64,000 nt of DNA from Pomacea canaliculata (taxonomy: Eukaryota > Mollusca > Gastropoda > Architaenioglossa > Ampullariidae). The notes beneath the pieces are model-generated. The model had not been told where the DNA came from, did no database searches, and saw nothing but the letters and a program-made list of their open reading frames with translations. The DNA is taken from contig NC_037597.1 in assembly GCF_003073045.1 (NCBI RefSeq), positions 4,708,717 to 4,772,716 on the forward strand, written 5' to 3'. A program made the translations under genes and the position numbers. Below, in pieces: positions 11,711 through 23,600 of the stretch. Every line of letters begins with the position of its first letter. Positions within the stretch are counted from its first letter, which is position 1.

Positions 11711-11716
11711 TTTATT
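11711..11716 (-). promoter_or_regulatory. Poly(A) signal of GH10 copy B
   Basis: Minus-strand AATAAA about 110 bp past the copy B stop, matching the position of the copy A signal. Confidence 0.6.
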
Positions 11717-14700
11717 ATTGTGGGTGATCTACAAATTCGTTTTGTTAATGAAGGACAATGTTTAAACAAAGGGTTTGCTAGCCCCATGCTGATGACTGTT
11801 GTCTGTGGACATGAAAGAAATGTCTATGTGTGGACGCTGATGGTGACAGGGTGCGCCGTCCTGCCCAGTGAGAAGGTCTGCCTGAGGGCCGTCAGCTCGC
11901 GGTTCTGGTAGAAGACAGAGATTTGGTAATCACCATGAAAACCGCGCACAGCAAACTGTTGATTGGCTGTCGACAGGGTATGAGACTCGTGAGTCATCCA
12001 CTGGTTCTCCAGCAGGTCCAGCACACGCCGCCCAGCCTCCGTCAACTGCAACAGCGGATATGAGATGTCAGTCATGTCACGTGACCTGAAGAGAGAGAGA
12101 CAGAGAGAGAAAAATCTTCATCACTTACATCCAGATTATTGCCTCTGACCAGAGCGGCCTTCTCGCCGGCGTAATGAGCCTGGTCCCAGAAGCCCCAGAA
12201 CAAGATGCCCTCCACCGCCTCGTGGCCGTACAGGGCTCGCAGTGCTCGCTCATAGTAGTCTGCCCTCAGATGTTCATCAGCGATCTCCACCGTCAGCTCC
12301 GTGGCCCAGATGGGCAGACCTGCTTGAGCCAGAGTGTCCAGGCGGTACTGTGGACAGGAGAGATCAGTCCTGAGTTTTAACCACTATTTTCTGTTTTACT
12401 TAAGGCACATTCATGTTCAGAGTATACAGCGTTAGGTTTTCCGCAACTCAAAGGTTGGAGGTAAAGCCAAAGTAACGGGTTCATCGTGTCTAGAGTCCAG
12501 CAGAAAAGTCCAGCTCAGCCTGCAAGAGAAACTGAGAAAGGCCCACTCCATTTGTAGTCTTGACATGCAGATCATGAACCTTATGTTAAACTTTTGACTA
12601 CCCGCTCCAGGTTAGTTGGCCAAATAGAAATATTCGGTCTTGCCACTCGCCGCGTTTCTGCTTAATTAGTTCAAGTCTTTTCGCTTTCACTTTTGCAGAG
12701 AAAGAATTATTTGGACTGTCAATGTCGAAGTGAAACATCGCCAAATCTAAAATATAAAACTAGTCTGAAAGTTGAGTGAATATGCACCCTTACACCTATC
12801 ATAGGGTGGATAGACATAAATAAAAGTTGCGATCGTGCTTTTTGCCTGACTACTAGTGGAGGAAAGGAATGGTAGATTGGATGTCCCACTTCGTAGCCCA
12901 CAGGTGACCTTAGTAACCCATGAACTCTTGCAGGCTGGGTCCCTCTGCTTCTAACAACTCGACCTTCCCCGATGGCTGATTGTGATGGTGGGGCAGCGAG
13001 GCTTCCAACCAGACTCGGCCTCGAACGCACTTGTTTCATTGTCGAAGACACTCTCACACTAAAGACCCTCGCCTAAAGTTTGGCACGAGGCATTGAACGC
13101 TTTCTTAAAATCTGATGGCTTTCTCTTGGTTTTATTCAAGTCTGCGTAACTTGCCGGAAAAAGAAAACATTTTCTGCATCTTACCTTCATCATCGTGGGA
13201 GAGGGTTCCGTTCCCCCCGGTATGTGGGATTGGACTCCGAGACCGTACAGGTTGACATTGGCTGCCTTAAATTTACGTGCCTGCGCCAGGTATGCCTTGC
13301 AAGAAAATATACATTACAAGATTAAATATTATATTACAAAAACATATTTCTGTCGTCAAACATGCTTAAGCAGATTATGAATAAAAAGAAGGAAAACTGT
13401 TTTGTTGAAGACACAGGAATGAATGAAAATGCTCCTCGGAAATATACTTAGAATTGTGTAAGCCCGACAGACATTCATTTTCCCACTGGAGACGAGAAAA
13501 TGATGTATTAAGTGACTTTTTCCTTCTTTTGCAAATTAATTATTATCCAAACAAAAGTACTAAGACGTGAAATACATAAAATATTATTTAGAATCGTTCT
13601 GTAAACTTAAAATAAGAACTTAAGAATTTCCAAGTAATGATTGTAGAATATGTAGGAAAAGTAAATTATCTCATTTGAAGTCACCGGGAACAACAGGTTA
13701 AAGTTATTGTCTGAAGATAAAGCTGTGAGCACTCACCCCTGTTGATGCGCCAGAACCCACAACACCGTAGTCGTTGAGGAAGAGGAGGACGTGGGGGTCA
13801 GCAGCGTGAGCTTCACGGAATATTTCAAGATTGTAGTTGATGTCATGGAGTTGCTTTTGAAACCAGTATCCGTGCAGATTCTCGTTGTTTACATCCCAGT
13901 GTTCCACCCTGTGTGATGAAGACACATCTGAGTACAGTACAGAGTACAAAAGACATGTAAGTTGTATTGAAGGACAGTTGTTATTTCGTTGTGAACAGGA
14001 TTTCTTTTGAATGAGACGTGGTGTCCAAAGGACCATCAAGACAAGTCTGAAAGCATAAGTCCACTCACAGCCCGCTGGTGAGCTGACAAGTCCACTGGAT
14101 GTGTTTGCGCACCGTGTCGCGCAGCTGGCTTCCGGTCTGGTTCCTGACGTAACTCGGCACATACTGGTCAATGGACCACACAAGGTTATGCCCTCTGACC
14201 TTTAGTCTGTTTTTTTGGAGCAAATCAAAGCATGGTGAGTAAAAATTTATTTTGGATTCATGTGTTAGTATTCCACAGTAACTTAACTAAGTAACAATGC
14301 TCCTAAGTGTGAAGTCACAAGTTTCACTCATTACCGATACAGAGGTCAAATGTCACTAAGTGATTACCCATGGCTTGTCAGTCCTTTGAGAGCCTGGACT
14401 GCCGTTCGTACTGCATAATGGCCCTGTGATGGGAAAAATATTCACAACTGTTTAAAGGCAGCCATGCCTCACTCAAGAGTCATTACATATCCTCACAACC
14501 ACACATACAAACAAAACGCACATATTTCCACAATTACTTTTGCAGCACATTAAGGAATCTATAATTAACTCAGCAGTAAAATAGTTTTAGCCGAAAAGAT
14601 TTGAGTTTGTTTTGTGGGATATAATATCGTGAAGAAAAAAAGTAATGCAAACAATATACTGCAAGTTATACTAAAATCTCTTCATATATAAAAGCATACA

Positions 14701-14916
14701 ATACAAACACTTTAAACTTGTCTACTGTCCGTTACAGTACAGGCGGGTGATGCGAAGTAATGAAGTGTTCAGTCGAATTGTTTAATTGATTTTTCACCTA
14801 CTTTACATCGTCCTAGAGGTCTGAAATTTTCACTAGTTACTCATTTCTGGTTACAATGCAATATAAACTCATTTACAGAGGTAAAACAAATTATTTCAGT
14901 AATTTATATACTAGAC

Positions 14917-15066
14917 CAGACCTGGGCAAAGGCCCGGCCACTGGCCTGCCCGCCAGTATACTATATATACAGTATTGGGTAAAACAGTTAACTATATTAG
15001 TCCGGCCCTCTAAAACCATCCCAATTTCTCATGCGGCCCCTTGGGAAAATTAATTGCCCACCCCTG
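14917..15066. mobile_element. hAT-type MITE family 2, 150 bp, perfect 8-bp TSD
   Basis: It begins CAGACCTGGGCAAAGG and ends TTGCCCACCCCTG (imperfect inverted repeats), flanked by the octamer TACTAGAC at 14909-14916 and 15067-15074. It lies in intron 6 of GH10 copy B. A second member is at 31,447-31,616. It has no coding capacity. Confidence 0.9.
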
Positions 15067-16626
15067 TACTAGACCTTAGTTTTCCTAATAAGGGGAGATA
15101 GGTAACTAATGCTCTAAGCCTAGAAAACTATAGGTTATCTCCCCTAATTCAGCCCAAAAGAATTTTTGAAATTTTTTTTTTTTTTTTTTTCTTTTTGCCT
15201 TACCTGAGACGGCTCGAGCTGCCCCCACTTGAGGGCGTTCTCCAGCACGGCCCAGTTGAGGTGAGTGTGGATCCAGTCCCGGTACTTCTGCTGCGTCGAG
15301 TCCACGTACCTCCACGAGTTGATGGCGCTGCCAAAGGGGAAGGACTTCTTGGTCTGCTTGACCTGCAACATCCCAATCCTCCCATCATGAGATACGTGTT
15401 TGTGTTTATCCAATGAGAGTGTCAAATACTTCTAAACCTCGAGTTCATTTACGTCGATCACTAACTGTGGGATTATCTTTAGAGGTAGCACACCCGTCAC
15501 TGGATTTCAGTGTAATGATAGGTGAGAACTTTCACCTTTTAGGCAGTTGTGACGGCAGGGCAATAATGTTCTTGTTACGACAAAGCATCAGAAGTCGACA
15601 TTAAAATATTCACAGCACTAATATTGGTGACAACACACCAGCTGAACTCATCTCACTCACCTCAATCGTCACGTCGTGTGGAGCTATTCCGCTGGCTGTG
15701 GTGACACTGAAAAATATTAAAAGCTCTTTGTAAAAAAAATTATAGAAATAGCTTTGCGTATAAATGTATCAGAATGTGTCACACCTGTATTTTTACATAC
15801 AGCATCTGAGTCCCGAGTACAAGAAGAAAGGATTTTCTTACTGGAAGTTTATGTCACTTTTCTAACTTCTGTTGATGACTGCATCAGTCGTCTGTCGCCA
15901 GTTATCGGCGTTGACGTTAACCTCAACCATGGAAGCCTGGTCCACTAGGAACTCTACACCTGCTCGGGTCCCTGATAGTAGAAGGTTGCTGACGATATAG
16001 CTGTAATACAAATAAACATTGCTTCTTAGTGGCATTTGATGGCCAGGAAATTTGAGAGTGAATATGCTCTGTGAAAACACCGATGCAGATGTTCATGTAT
16101 TCGCATCGCATTGCATTGTATGATACTGAATGTTACTGGAGTGTGTTGTGTTGCATTGTATTTAACTTGTCATGTCACATTTAAGGCAGTAAACGTATCT
16201 CCCTCAAATTACTATGGTCGTTATGTGCAATGAATTCTGTCCAGATGTGGAGTCCTGCTCACCTTGACTAGGAGTCTGGAAGTCGCCCTGCAAGAGCACC
16301 CATCCGTCAGGCAACGGTCAGCAGGTTGTGCACAGCCCCACCAATGAAATCAGTATGTCCGTCTGTAAATAAAACAGTATGCTTCCTCATAATAATTATA
16401 ATCTTAGACAGACCTGCTGGACTATCGTGACGATTCCACATAAAAATTCTTGCGGTATAGTGACGATCGTCCAATAGGGGTTTCCTGCATACGAGGCAAG
16501 AACTCGAAAACAAGCTTACACAGTAAAAAAAAAATTATTATCAAAGGTAAGTAATTAATATCAATGCACACACGCACGCTAACAGGCACGCATGCGCGAA
16601 GGAAGGATGGAGGAAGAAAAAAAAAC

Positions 16627-16817
16627 ACGAACTTGTATTACTGGCCAGCTTGCGTATGAGATTTTTCCCACGTTAACTACTAAAACGAGGCTAATGTATA
16701 CAAAGCTTCCGGTTTAGCCACGTTCATTATTTAGGCTCGCCGACACTAACAGAGGAGAGGTTTGCAACAAGCGTCGGTCTCGGCAGTCAGACAGCAGTCC
16801 ACCTATACACGTCCGTA
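16627..16817 (+). repeat. Dispersed repeat family 1, copy 2
   Basis: Matches 11,481-11,675 along its length (ACGAACTTGTAT at the left, CCACCTATACACGTCC at the right). It sits in intron 2 of copy B and ends about 25 bp from exon 2's decayed donor. Confidence 0.75.
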
Positions 16818-17695
16818 AACGAAGGAAGGAACGAAATGCTTGCTTGCGTGGGAAACGGCGATCTCCATCATGAGGGTGTGGCCGATGCGCTGGCAGCTGG
16901 TTGAGCAGCTTCACGTAGCTCTGCACCTTGTAGTAAGTCCCGGGCTTGAGATGCACCGGTTGCGATGGTCCGTGGTAGAACTTGGTTCTGAAACATCCAG
17001 CATCAGGGAACCTTTATCTTCTGATGAGAAGTCTTCAAGGTGGTAGCAATGATGGTGCGGTTTTGTGACATCACGTACATGACGAGAATAACGTTTTAAA
17101 AATAAAAGACCTAATTTAAATAAACAAATAAATAAACAAACAAACATGGACAGTCGACAGCAAGACGGCTTCCAATATACTGACGATAAATTGAAATCTT
17201 TAGCATGCTTTACTATTGCAATCGGCAAAGCAGATTTATAGTCGAAAGTGTAGCAGCACAAATGTTCTTGAAGATCCAAATAAACATAGATCGAGTCAAA
17301 GGGCAGAAAATATCTAAAATAAATATAAAAAATATATTCCAAGACAAGACAACATTAAGTACTGAGACATGACCGTAAGAATGATAAAGCTCAATTAGTG
17401 TGCGGAGAGTGTGTCCAGTCCCTGTTAAAAGCCTTCAGGGAATGAGAACCTAATCGCGAGTCGCCAGGGCAACAAGTTCACATTTGAAGCCCCCGCAGGT
17501 CCAGTTGTTCCCAAGGTCTCAAAGCCGCCATTGAGGAGCTGTTCTCCTCCCACCAGACAACTCAGCACAACCAGGAGGACGCTGGTCCTCGTCCACAGGT
17601 CCACTGGAGTCCACATCGTGAGGAGTGAGGGTAGAGATGGCTCACTTTGCAGGTAAAAGTTCCTTGCGATGTGAATGAAGACTAAGGAGACCTGC

Positions 17696-17703
17696 CTTTT
17701 ATA
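17696..17703 (-). promoter_or_regulatory. TATA box of copy B
   Basis: Minus-strand TATAAAAG, followed by GCAG, about 80 bp upstream of the copy B ATG. The best TATA match among the array members. Confidence 0.6.
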
Positions 17704-20400
17704 TCGTGAAAGGTTAAAATTCGTCCTCCGGATCCCTTCTTGGTTTGACATCAACAAGCAGTAACGGCTCCAACTCTGTCTTTTCTTATCTGACACCTAT
17801 TGTCATCTTCAAAACCAGGCATGGTTCGCATTCAGGTAATGGGCGGGGTGTTCGACTGTAACGCTTTTTCTTTGATGTAACAGCTTCCTTGAGAAGCTCC
17901 ACGAGTATAAAACTTCGAAGACTAGGGCTGAGCCACAGTAACTTATTCTGTCGTTGTGTTTCATTTTATTTCTTTTTAAGTGGTTTTTTTTTTTTTTGTT
18001 TTTTTTTTAAAGCCGGAATGTCATTTTATAGGTGGTAAAAGAAACAAAATTGGAACATATACAATAAAAATCTTATGTGTACATGACATTTTGCAAGCTG
18101 ACATGGTGACAGAATGCGGCAAAAGGTCAATGCACTTCTATATATATTTATATGACTTAAACAGTAATAATTCAAGGCAAACAACTACTTCAATCAATGT
18201 CTATTTTCAGATTTGCAAACAACAGAAAGAATCTTGCATCTTGTACATGCTGCACCCACACTAACAACCCACAACCAACAATTCATCCATGTTCCTTGTC
18301 AACCTTTATTCACTTCAACAATTCCATCACAATCTTAAGAAATGATTGTCATTATCGGAAATAAGCGACTGTCCCTAATCTGACCACAAAAATCGTGCTT
18401 CTCAAAACATGCATAAAATTATTCAAACCATTCGGCAAGTCCTGATTATTGATGTCATTAAGCTTTTCTGTGTAGTCCACTGAAGACTTCATTCCCTGCC
18501 GGACATGGCAAAGGTCAGCAACAACACCATGTACTCCATGCACTCTTATCTTTAGACTCTTTCTTCGCCTTCCTTATCGTCTCCTTGTTATCGCTGTTCG
18601 CTAATCTTTTTGCCAAGGTATCTCTGGTGAACCCAACAGACGAGTACATATTACATTTTTTTTAGTTACCCAAAGTTATTTATTTGAAATATCACAATAG
18701 TTGTCTAGGCATAACTGCATCAACACCGAAAGAAATGTGATAAAAACATCTGTCATCTAGCTTACCTAGTAAATCATAAAAACATTCTACACAGTGCAAT
18801 AAAAACATTCTGCAAACAAGCAATCAGTTCTTGACTAATTACCAAAAGACTTCAGACACTTACAAACAGGTCTGTACACAGGAGCGAGATACATGATGTG
18901 AAGAAGCTCCCCAAAAAATGGCCATTGTAGGTTTTGTAGGTAGACAAGATTGTGCCATAAATTCAACTTTGCATGTTTGTGGGTTGTAAGACAGGTCACA
19001 TGTTAATCACGATTTTTCGACATACTCGTCAGATCACACCTGTTAAAGCCACGAAAATAAGCTTAGGAGCATTTGGTGACACGAAGTCGTGTGTGTGTGT
19101 GTGCGTGCGCGTGCGTGTGTGTGTGTGTGTGATCAGTGATTACATTCCTAGCAGAAGTAGCTTTGGGCTAGGGGTGAATATAAACTATTGCACTGAACAG
19201 CTGAGAAAATTCCCTGGAAGGCAGAAGCCAAGGGACAGGGACATCAGTTCACTATTTGGAATGAAAATCTTCTCACGCAGTACCACAGTTTTGCAATACC
19301 TTTGGTTAACATACAAACATACAACCCCTCGAAGTTTTATCACTGATGGTTGCTTACAGCCGCACAGAAACCCAGAAAAGTACAGGCGGTCAGATCTCTG
19401 TCTCTCAGCCTCGTTTGCTTCAGTCAAGCAAGCAAGTATCACGATACTCCGTCATCTCATTCCATGTCAACATCCGTTGGTTGTGATTGTAGTACAGAAG
19501 GTAATGGTGACATTCGTTGTTTGTGTACGTCCCTGTCTGTGCAGTATCCTCCCTTCTTCTTTCTGTTTCTCTTACACGATATATTTTCTGGCAGTTAAGG
19601 CTTAGAGCATCCAGTGTCTTCAGGCGTACCATCGGTAGTTTCAAGGAATATGACAGTTGAGTTCAGTTCCAGAACAGGTGAAGGCTTTTTGACGAGAACA
19701 AATCGTACCGAAGCTCTGATGGAACTGAGTCCGAGGTGAACTCACACCACCAGGGCAGGTCTTCCTACCCCAGTGAACAGCTTGCCCACTCTTTTACTTC
19801 ACACTCAACCTTTCTTCTGCCACAGAGTCGACCACCTTGGAGGACCGTCTTGAGCAAGGTGTCATGTCAGATGACAAGACCGAACGATTTCCGATGCTTC
19901 ACCGCAGCAAACAGAGCAGCACAAAAAAAAAATCGTAATTGCATTTATTTGTTATTGTTTTTTGGTAAGTTTGGTTTATCAACAGATGGACAAAAAACCT
20001 TTTCGCGTTACTGCACTTCAATGTTACAGGTAAGAAAGTGAGAGAGTTTTTCAACGAAAAGACACTGTAATGACTTATAATGTATTTCAATGTTTATTCA
20101 TACAATACATTATTCCTTTTATCATTTAAAACAATTTTTGATATTGCATTTAGTTCTGTTTTTAGATTTTATTAGTGTTTTATCTCGCTTGAACGTAGCT
20201 GGGTGTGACACTCACTGGGGAGAGAACTCTAACACTCTGGTTACACTCCGTTGTTACAAGTTTATTATGAAACGTTTGTCGTACTGACTTGTGATCGACT
20301 TCGCGTCAGTGTACGTTGCCTCTGTGTCGACAGTTACGTGCAGTTCACGTCATGTTTGTTTTGCGTGACGTCTTGCTCCTACGTGACTTTGACGTGTTGT
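17704..20400. other. Spacer between GH10 copies B and C
   Basis: No gene is supported. Long frames here run through a GT microsatellite (19,090-19,131) or lack codon structure. Confidence 0.45.
19090..19131. repeat. (GT)n microsatellite
   Basis: A GT dinucleotide run with a few GC interruptions. Confidence 0.9.
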
Positions 20401-20404
20401 CATG

Positions 20405-20507
20405 TGTGTTTGTGACGTTGTTGGTGATGTCATGTGCGACGGTTGAAGTGACGTCCTATTTGTCATTTATCAGACATATTTATCACAAGCTGACGATGAT
20501 GTATTGT

Positions 20508-20540
<33 letters not shown>

Positions 20541-20655
20541 GTGACGTTGTTGGTGAGGTATGTGTGTATGTGCGACGGTTGATGTGACGTCTTGTTTATG
20601 TTTCATGTTTATCATATTTCTATTTATCCCATATACAGAAGTACTCTGACGATGA
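20405..20655. repeat. Tandem duplication of about 125 bp, 3' flank of copy C
   Basis: GTGACGTTGTTGGTGA, GTGCGACGGTTGA and CTGACGATGATGT recur in the same order in two adjacent blocks (about 20,411-20,510 and 20,540-20,660), separated by a GT run at 20,511-20,538. Several TGACGTC half-palindromes are included. Confidence 0.65.
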
Positions 20656-20664
20656 TGTGAAACT

Positions 20665-23600
20665 CTATGTTGTGATGTTGATGTCGACAGTGTGAGCGGT
20701 TTTGACCAGTGAAAATGTTTGCCTGAGGGCCGGCAGCTCCTGGTTCCGGTAATAAACAGACACTTGGTAGTCGCCATGGAAACCACGTACAGTGAATTGC
20801 TGATTGGCTTGCGACACCTCGTGAGTTTCGTGCGTCATCCACTCGTTCCAAAAGAGATCCATCACGCGCCGTCCGGCAGCTGTGAGCTGCACAATAAGAC
20901 AAAAACTTACGTGAGATCTGACGAGAAACTGCGTTAGTGACCGGCAACCGATTTACTTGCTCCTTGCCTCCATGAGAGAAAGAAATACCTATGCACACCT
21001 ACACAATACATAAAGGGCGAACAAAGCACAAAAGATAAAGAACACCATCATTTGTCTTTTACAAGAAAGAAAAAAAAGAGAAAGACTATTAAAAAACTCT
21101 TTAAGGTCTGCAACAATGTTTTCGTCAAACATTTTTTTTTTAAAATAAAGAAGCATATTAACTCTGTTTTCATTTTCAGAAGCACATCCACTCACATCAA
21201 GGTTGTCCCCACTGACAAGTGCGGCCTTGACCCCGGCGAAGAAGGCCTGGTCCCAGAAGCCCCAGAACAAGATGCCCTCCACCGCCTCGTGGCCGTACAG
21301 GGCGCGCAGTGCTCGCTCGTAGTAGTCGGCTCTCTTGTTCTCGTCGTCTGCCTCCACCGTCAGCTCCGTGGCCCAGATCGGCACACCCACCTGTGCCAGT
21401 GTGTCCAGGCGAGACTGGGGAAACAAATGGCAGCTTGATTAGATTTTTTACACATTATTTCGGTTACTTAATATCAAGTGTGCGCCAGTATTTGTACAGT
21501 TTTAAGTTCTATAATATTTATTTGTAATGTAGACATCCTCACTGGGCAAAATCAACGTGAGACCATAGAGTTGACATCCTTGTCAGCTGGTTGTACAACT
21601 ATGACGTCAGCATCAACGTTGGACAGGCAGACAGTGACGTGTGTCTAAGCAGTAAGCACGTGACACGCCTTGTAAACAACATCATGCAAAGTCCACTGGC
21701 TGTAGCTTCAGTGCTTTAATTTGTAGCACTGTGACCCAGTCGCTTTTAATTTATTTTATTGCAATTAGTGGCGAAAGCTAATGAAATAGCTGGGGAGGGG
21801 GTTAGACAATGTCAGCTCACCTTGATCATCGTGGGGGAGGGTTCAACTTCAGGTGTAAAGTGGCACTGGACACCGAGACCATACATGTTGACGTTGGCAG
21901 CTTTAAATTTACGAGCTTGGGCCAGGTAAGCCTGTCAGGACAGTGACACATTACCTTGTAAGGACTAAGATTATTGACAAACCTAAAATAATAGATAAAA
22001 TATATTTCATGCATGTACTCTCTTTAACAAAACAAAACTTAAGCGAAAAAAAAACCTAACAAAACAAAATCAAAGTTAAGAACAAAAGCATAGTGAAAAC
22101 AAATAAAAAAAAGACACAAGGCCGCCAGATAAGTACAGTAAAGACTTATCAATGTGTATGACCGATTACAAGTGTCCATGTCAGGACTGACCCCAGTGGA
22201 GTCGCCTCCAGCCACAACGCCGTAGTCGTTGAGGAAGAGGAGGGCGCGGGGGTCAGCAGCGTGAGTCTCGCGGAAAAGTTCAAGCTCGTAGTCGAGGTCA
22301 TGAAGTTGCCTTTTGAAACCAAAATCCGTGCAAATTCTCGTTGTTTACATCCCAGTGCTCCACCCTGAAAATGGAACACGAAGATATGTGCACTAGTGTC
22401 AGCAACTTAGTCTGGTGTCCACACCAGACCCAAACAAGGAAGAGATAAGAAACTCATCTCTGAACTATTCCAACTGCAAAGATTGTCGGCTGTGGACATG
22501 TGGACACGGTCTGTCGACTATGCAGATACATCCTGTGTAGGAGAATATATTGAGGCACACTACACTGCTCAGTTTTCCAGTGTAAACACTGTACCTTATT
22601 AAAGAATTAAACCTTTTTATAGAACTTGGGCAATTTAATAATAGTTTGCAGTTAAGCTAATGGTTATTTTAAGATAAATTTCAATGCATAAATACGTCAT
22701 GATTCATTGTTTCCGACTTAAATCAAAGTAACTATAATATAATAATATAAATAATAATAATGATGAAGGCAAGTGTTGTATAGCGCATACTCACACTCCT
22801 AAGGAACATGCTCGTAGCGTTTTTGAACAAGAAGGAGACACGAGTAGCACACGAGGAACAGAAGAACAAACAAACAATAATTGTAGAAACGACGGAAGGA
22901 TAAAGTACTTACAGTCCGCGCGTGAGGTTGCACGTCCACTGGATGTGGTTACGAACTGTGGCCTTCAACTCTTCGCCGGTTTGGCCCTTGATGTAGTCAG
23001 GTACAAACTCGTCGATAGACCACACAAGGTTATGTCCCCTGATTTTCAGCCTGTTCAAACACAAACACAAACACACAAACAAAAATACACAAACACAAAC
23101 ACACACATACACACGCACACACACACGCGAGGGCACGCATGCACGCACGCAAAACATTAATGTTCACGTAGATATAACCTAGCAGTGAACATAATTATCT
23201 CCCTTGAGATGTCTTAAAATTACTTCCCTTTCCTGCTGTTTCGTTTTCACACTTTCTGTCTCAAAGGATAAAACTGGGTGAAGGCTAGAAAGAAACGAAC
23301 TGAAAGCAAGAACTCGAGCACTCAATGCATCTCTCTGTGTTGTGTGTATTACTGTAAGATATACTTTACTTACCCGTGACTCTTCAGCCCCTCTAGAGTC
23401 TTCACCGCACGGTCGTACTGCAGGAAACCCTGTGGAGGAGACAAAACACTCTAGGAGTGTAAAGTAAAAACATGCAAGCGTGTGTGTGTGTGTGCAACGA
23501 TTTTACACAAATCGAAAGACAATACCTACGTGGGTTTTCTTACCTATACCCAGCATCAGTTTGACCTGCTTGTCAACAAAAGAAAGCTAGAGCTCGAGAA

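Larger units (their letters stand above)
11824..17616 (-). pseudogene. GH10 xylanase copy B, broken in exons 1-4
   Basis: Exons: 17422-17616, 16844-16987, 16263-16362, 15842-16000, 15661-15706, 15204-15362, 14368-14423, 14069-14206, 13737-13908, 13185-13295, 12129-12347, 11824-12045. The signal peptide and promoter resemble those of A. The CBM half is wrecked: exon 1 has a two-base gain and a one-base loss and its splice donor GT is gone; exon 2 lacks two bases; exon 3 has one extra; exon 4 lacks one and has TAG in place of an Arg codon. Exons 5-12 are open, in phase, and retain HWDVNNE, WATEL and the C-terminal RGFHGDY module, ending SVHT-stop. The normal product cannot be made. Intron 2 begins GC. 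Closest relative is copy A, with which intron sequence is also shared. Confidence 0.85.

Noticed and set aside
18973-19605. 210-codon plus-strand frame between copies B and C
   Set aside because: It runs through the GT microsatellite (Cys-Val repeats) and has no recognisable domain or splice context.
21052-21438. 128-codon plus-strand frame
   Set aside because: Mostly the reverse complement of exon 11 of GH10 copy C; the same shadow frame recurs in A and B.
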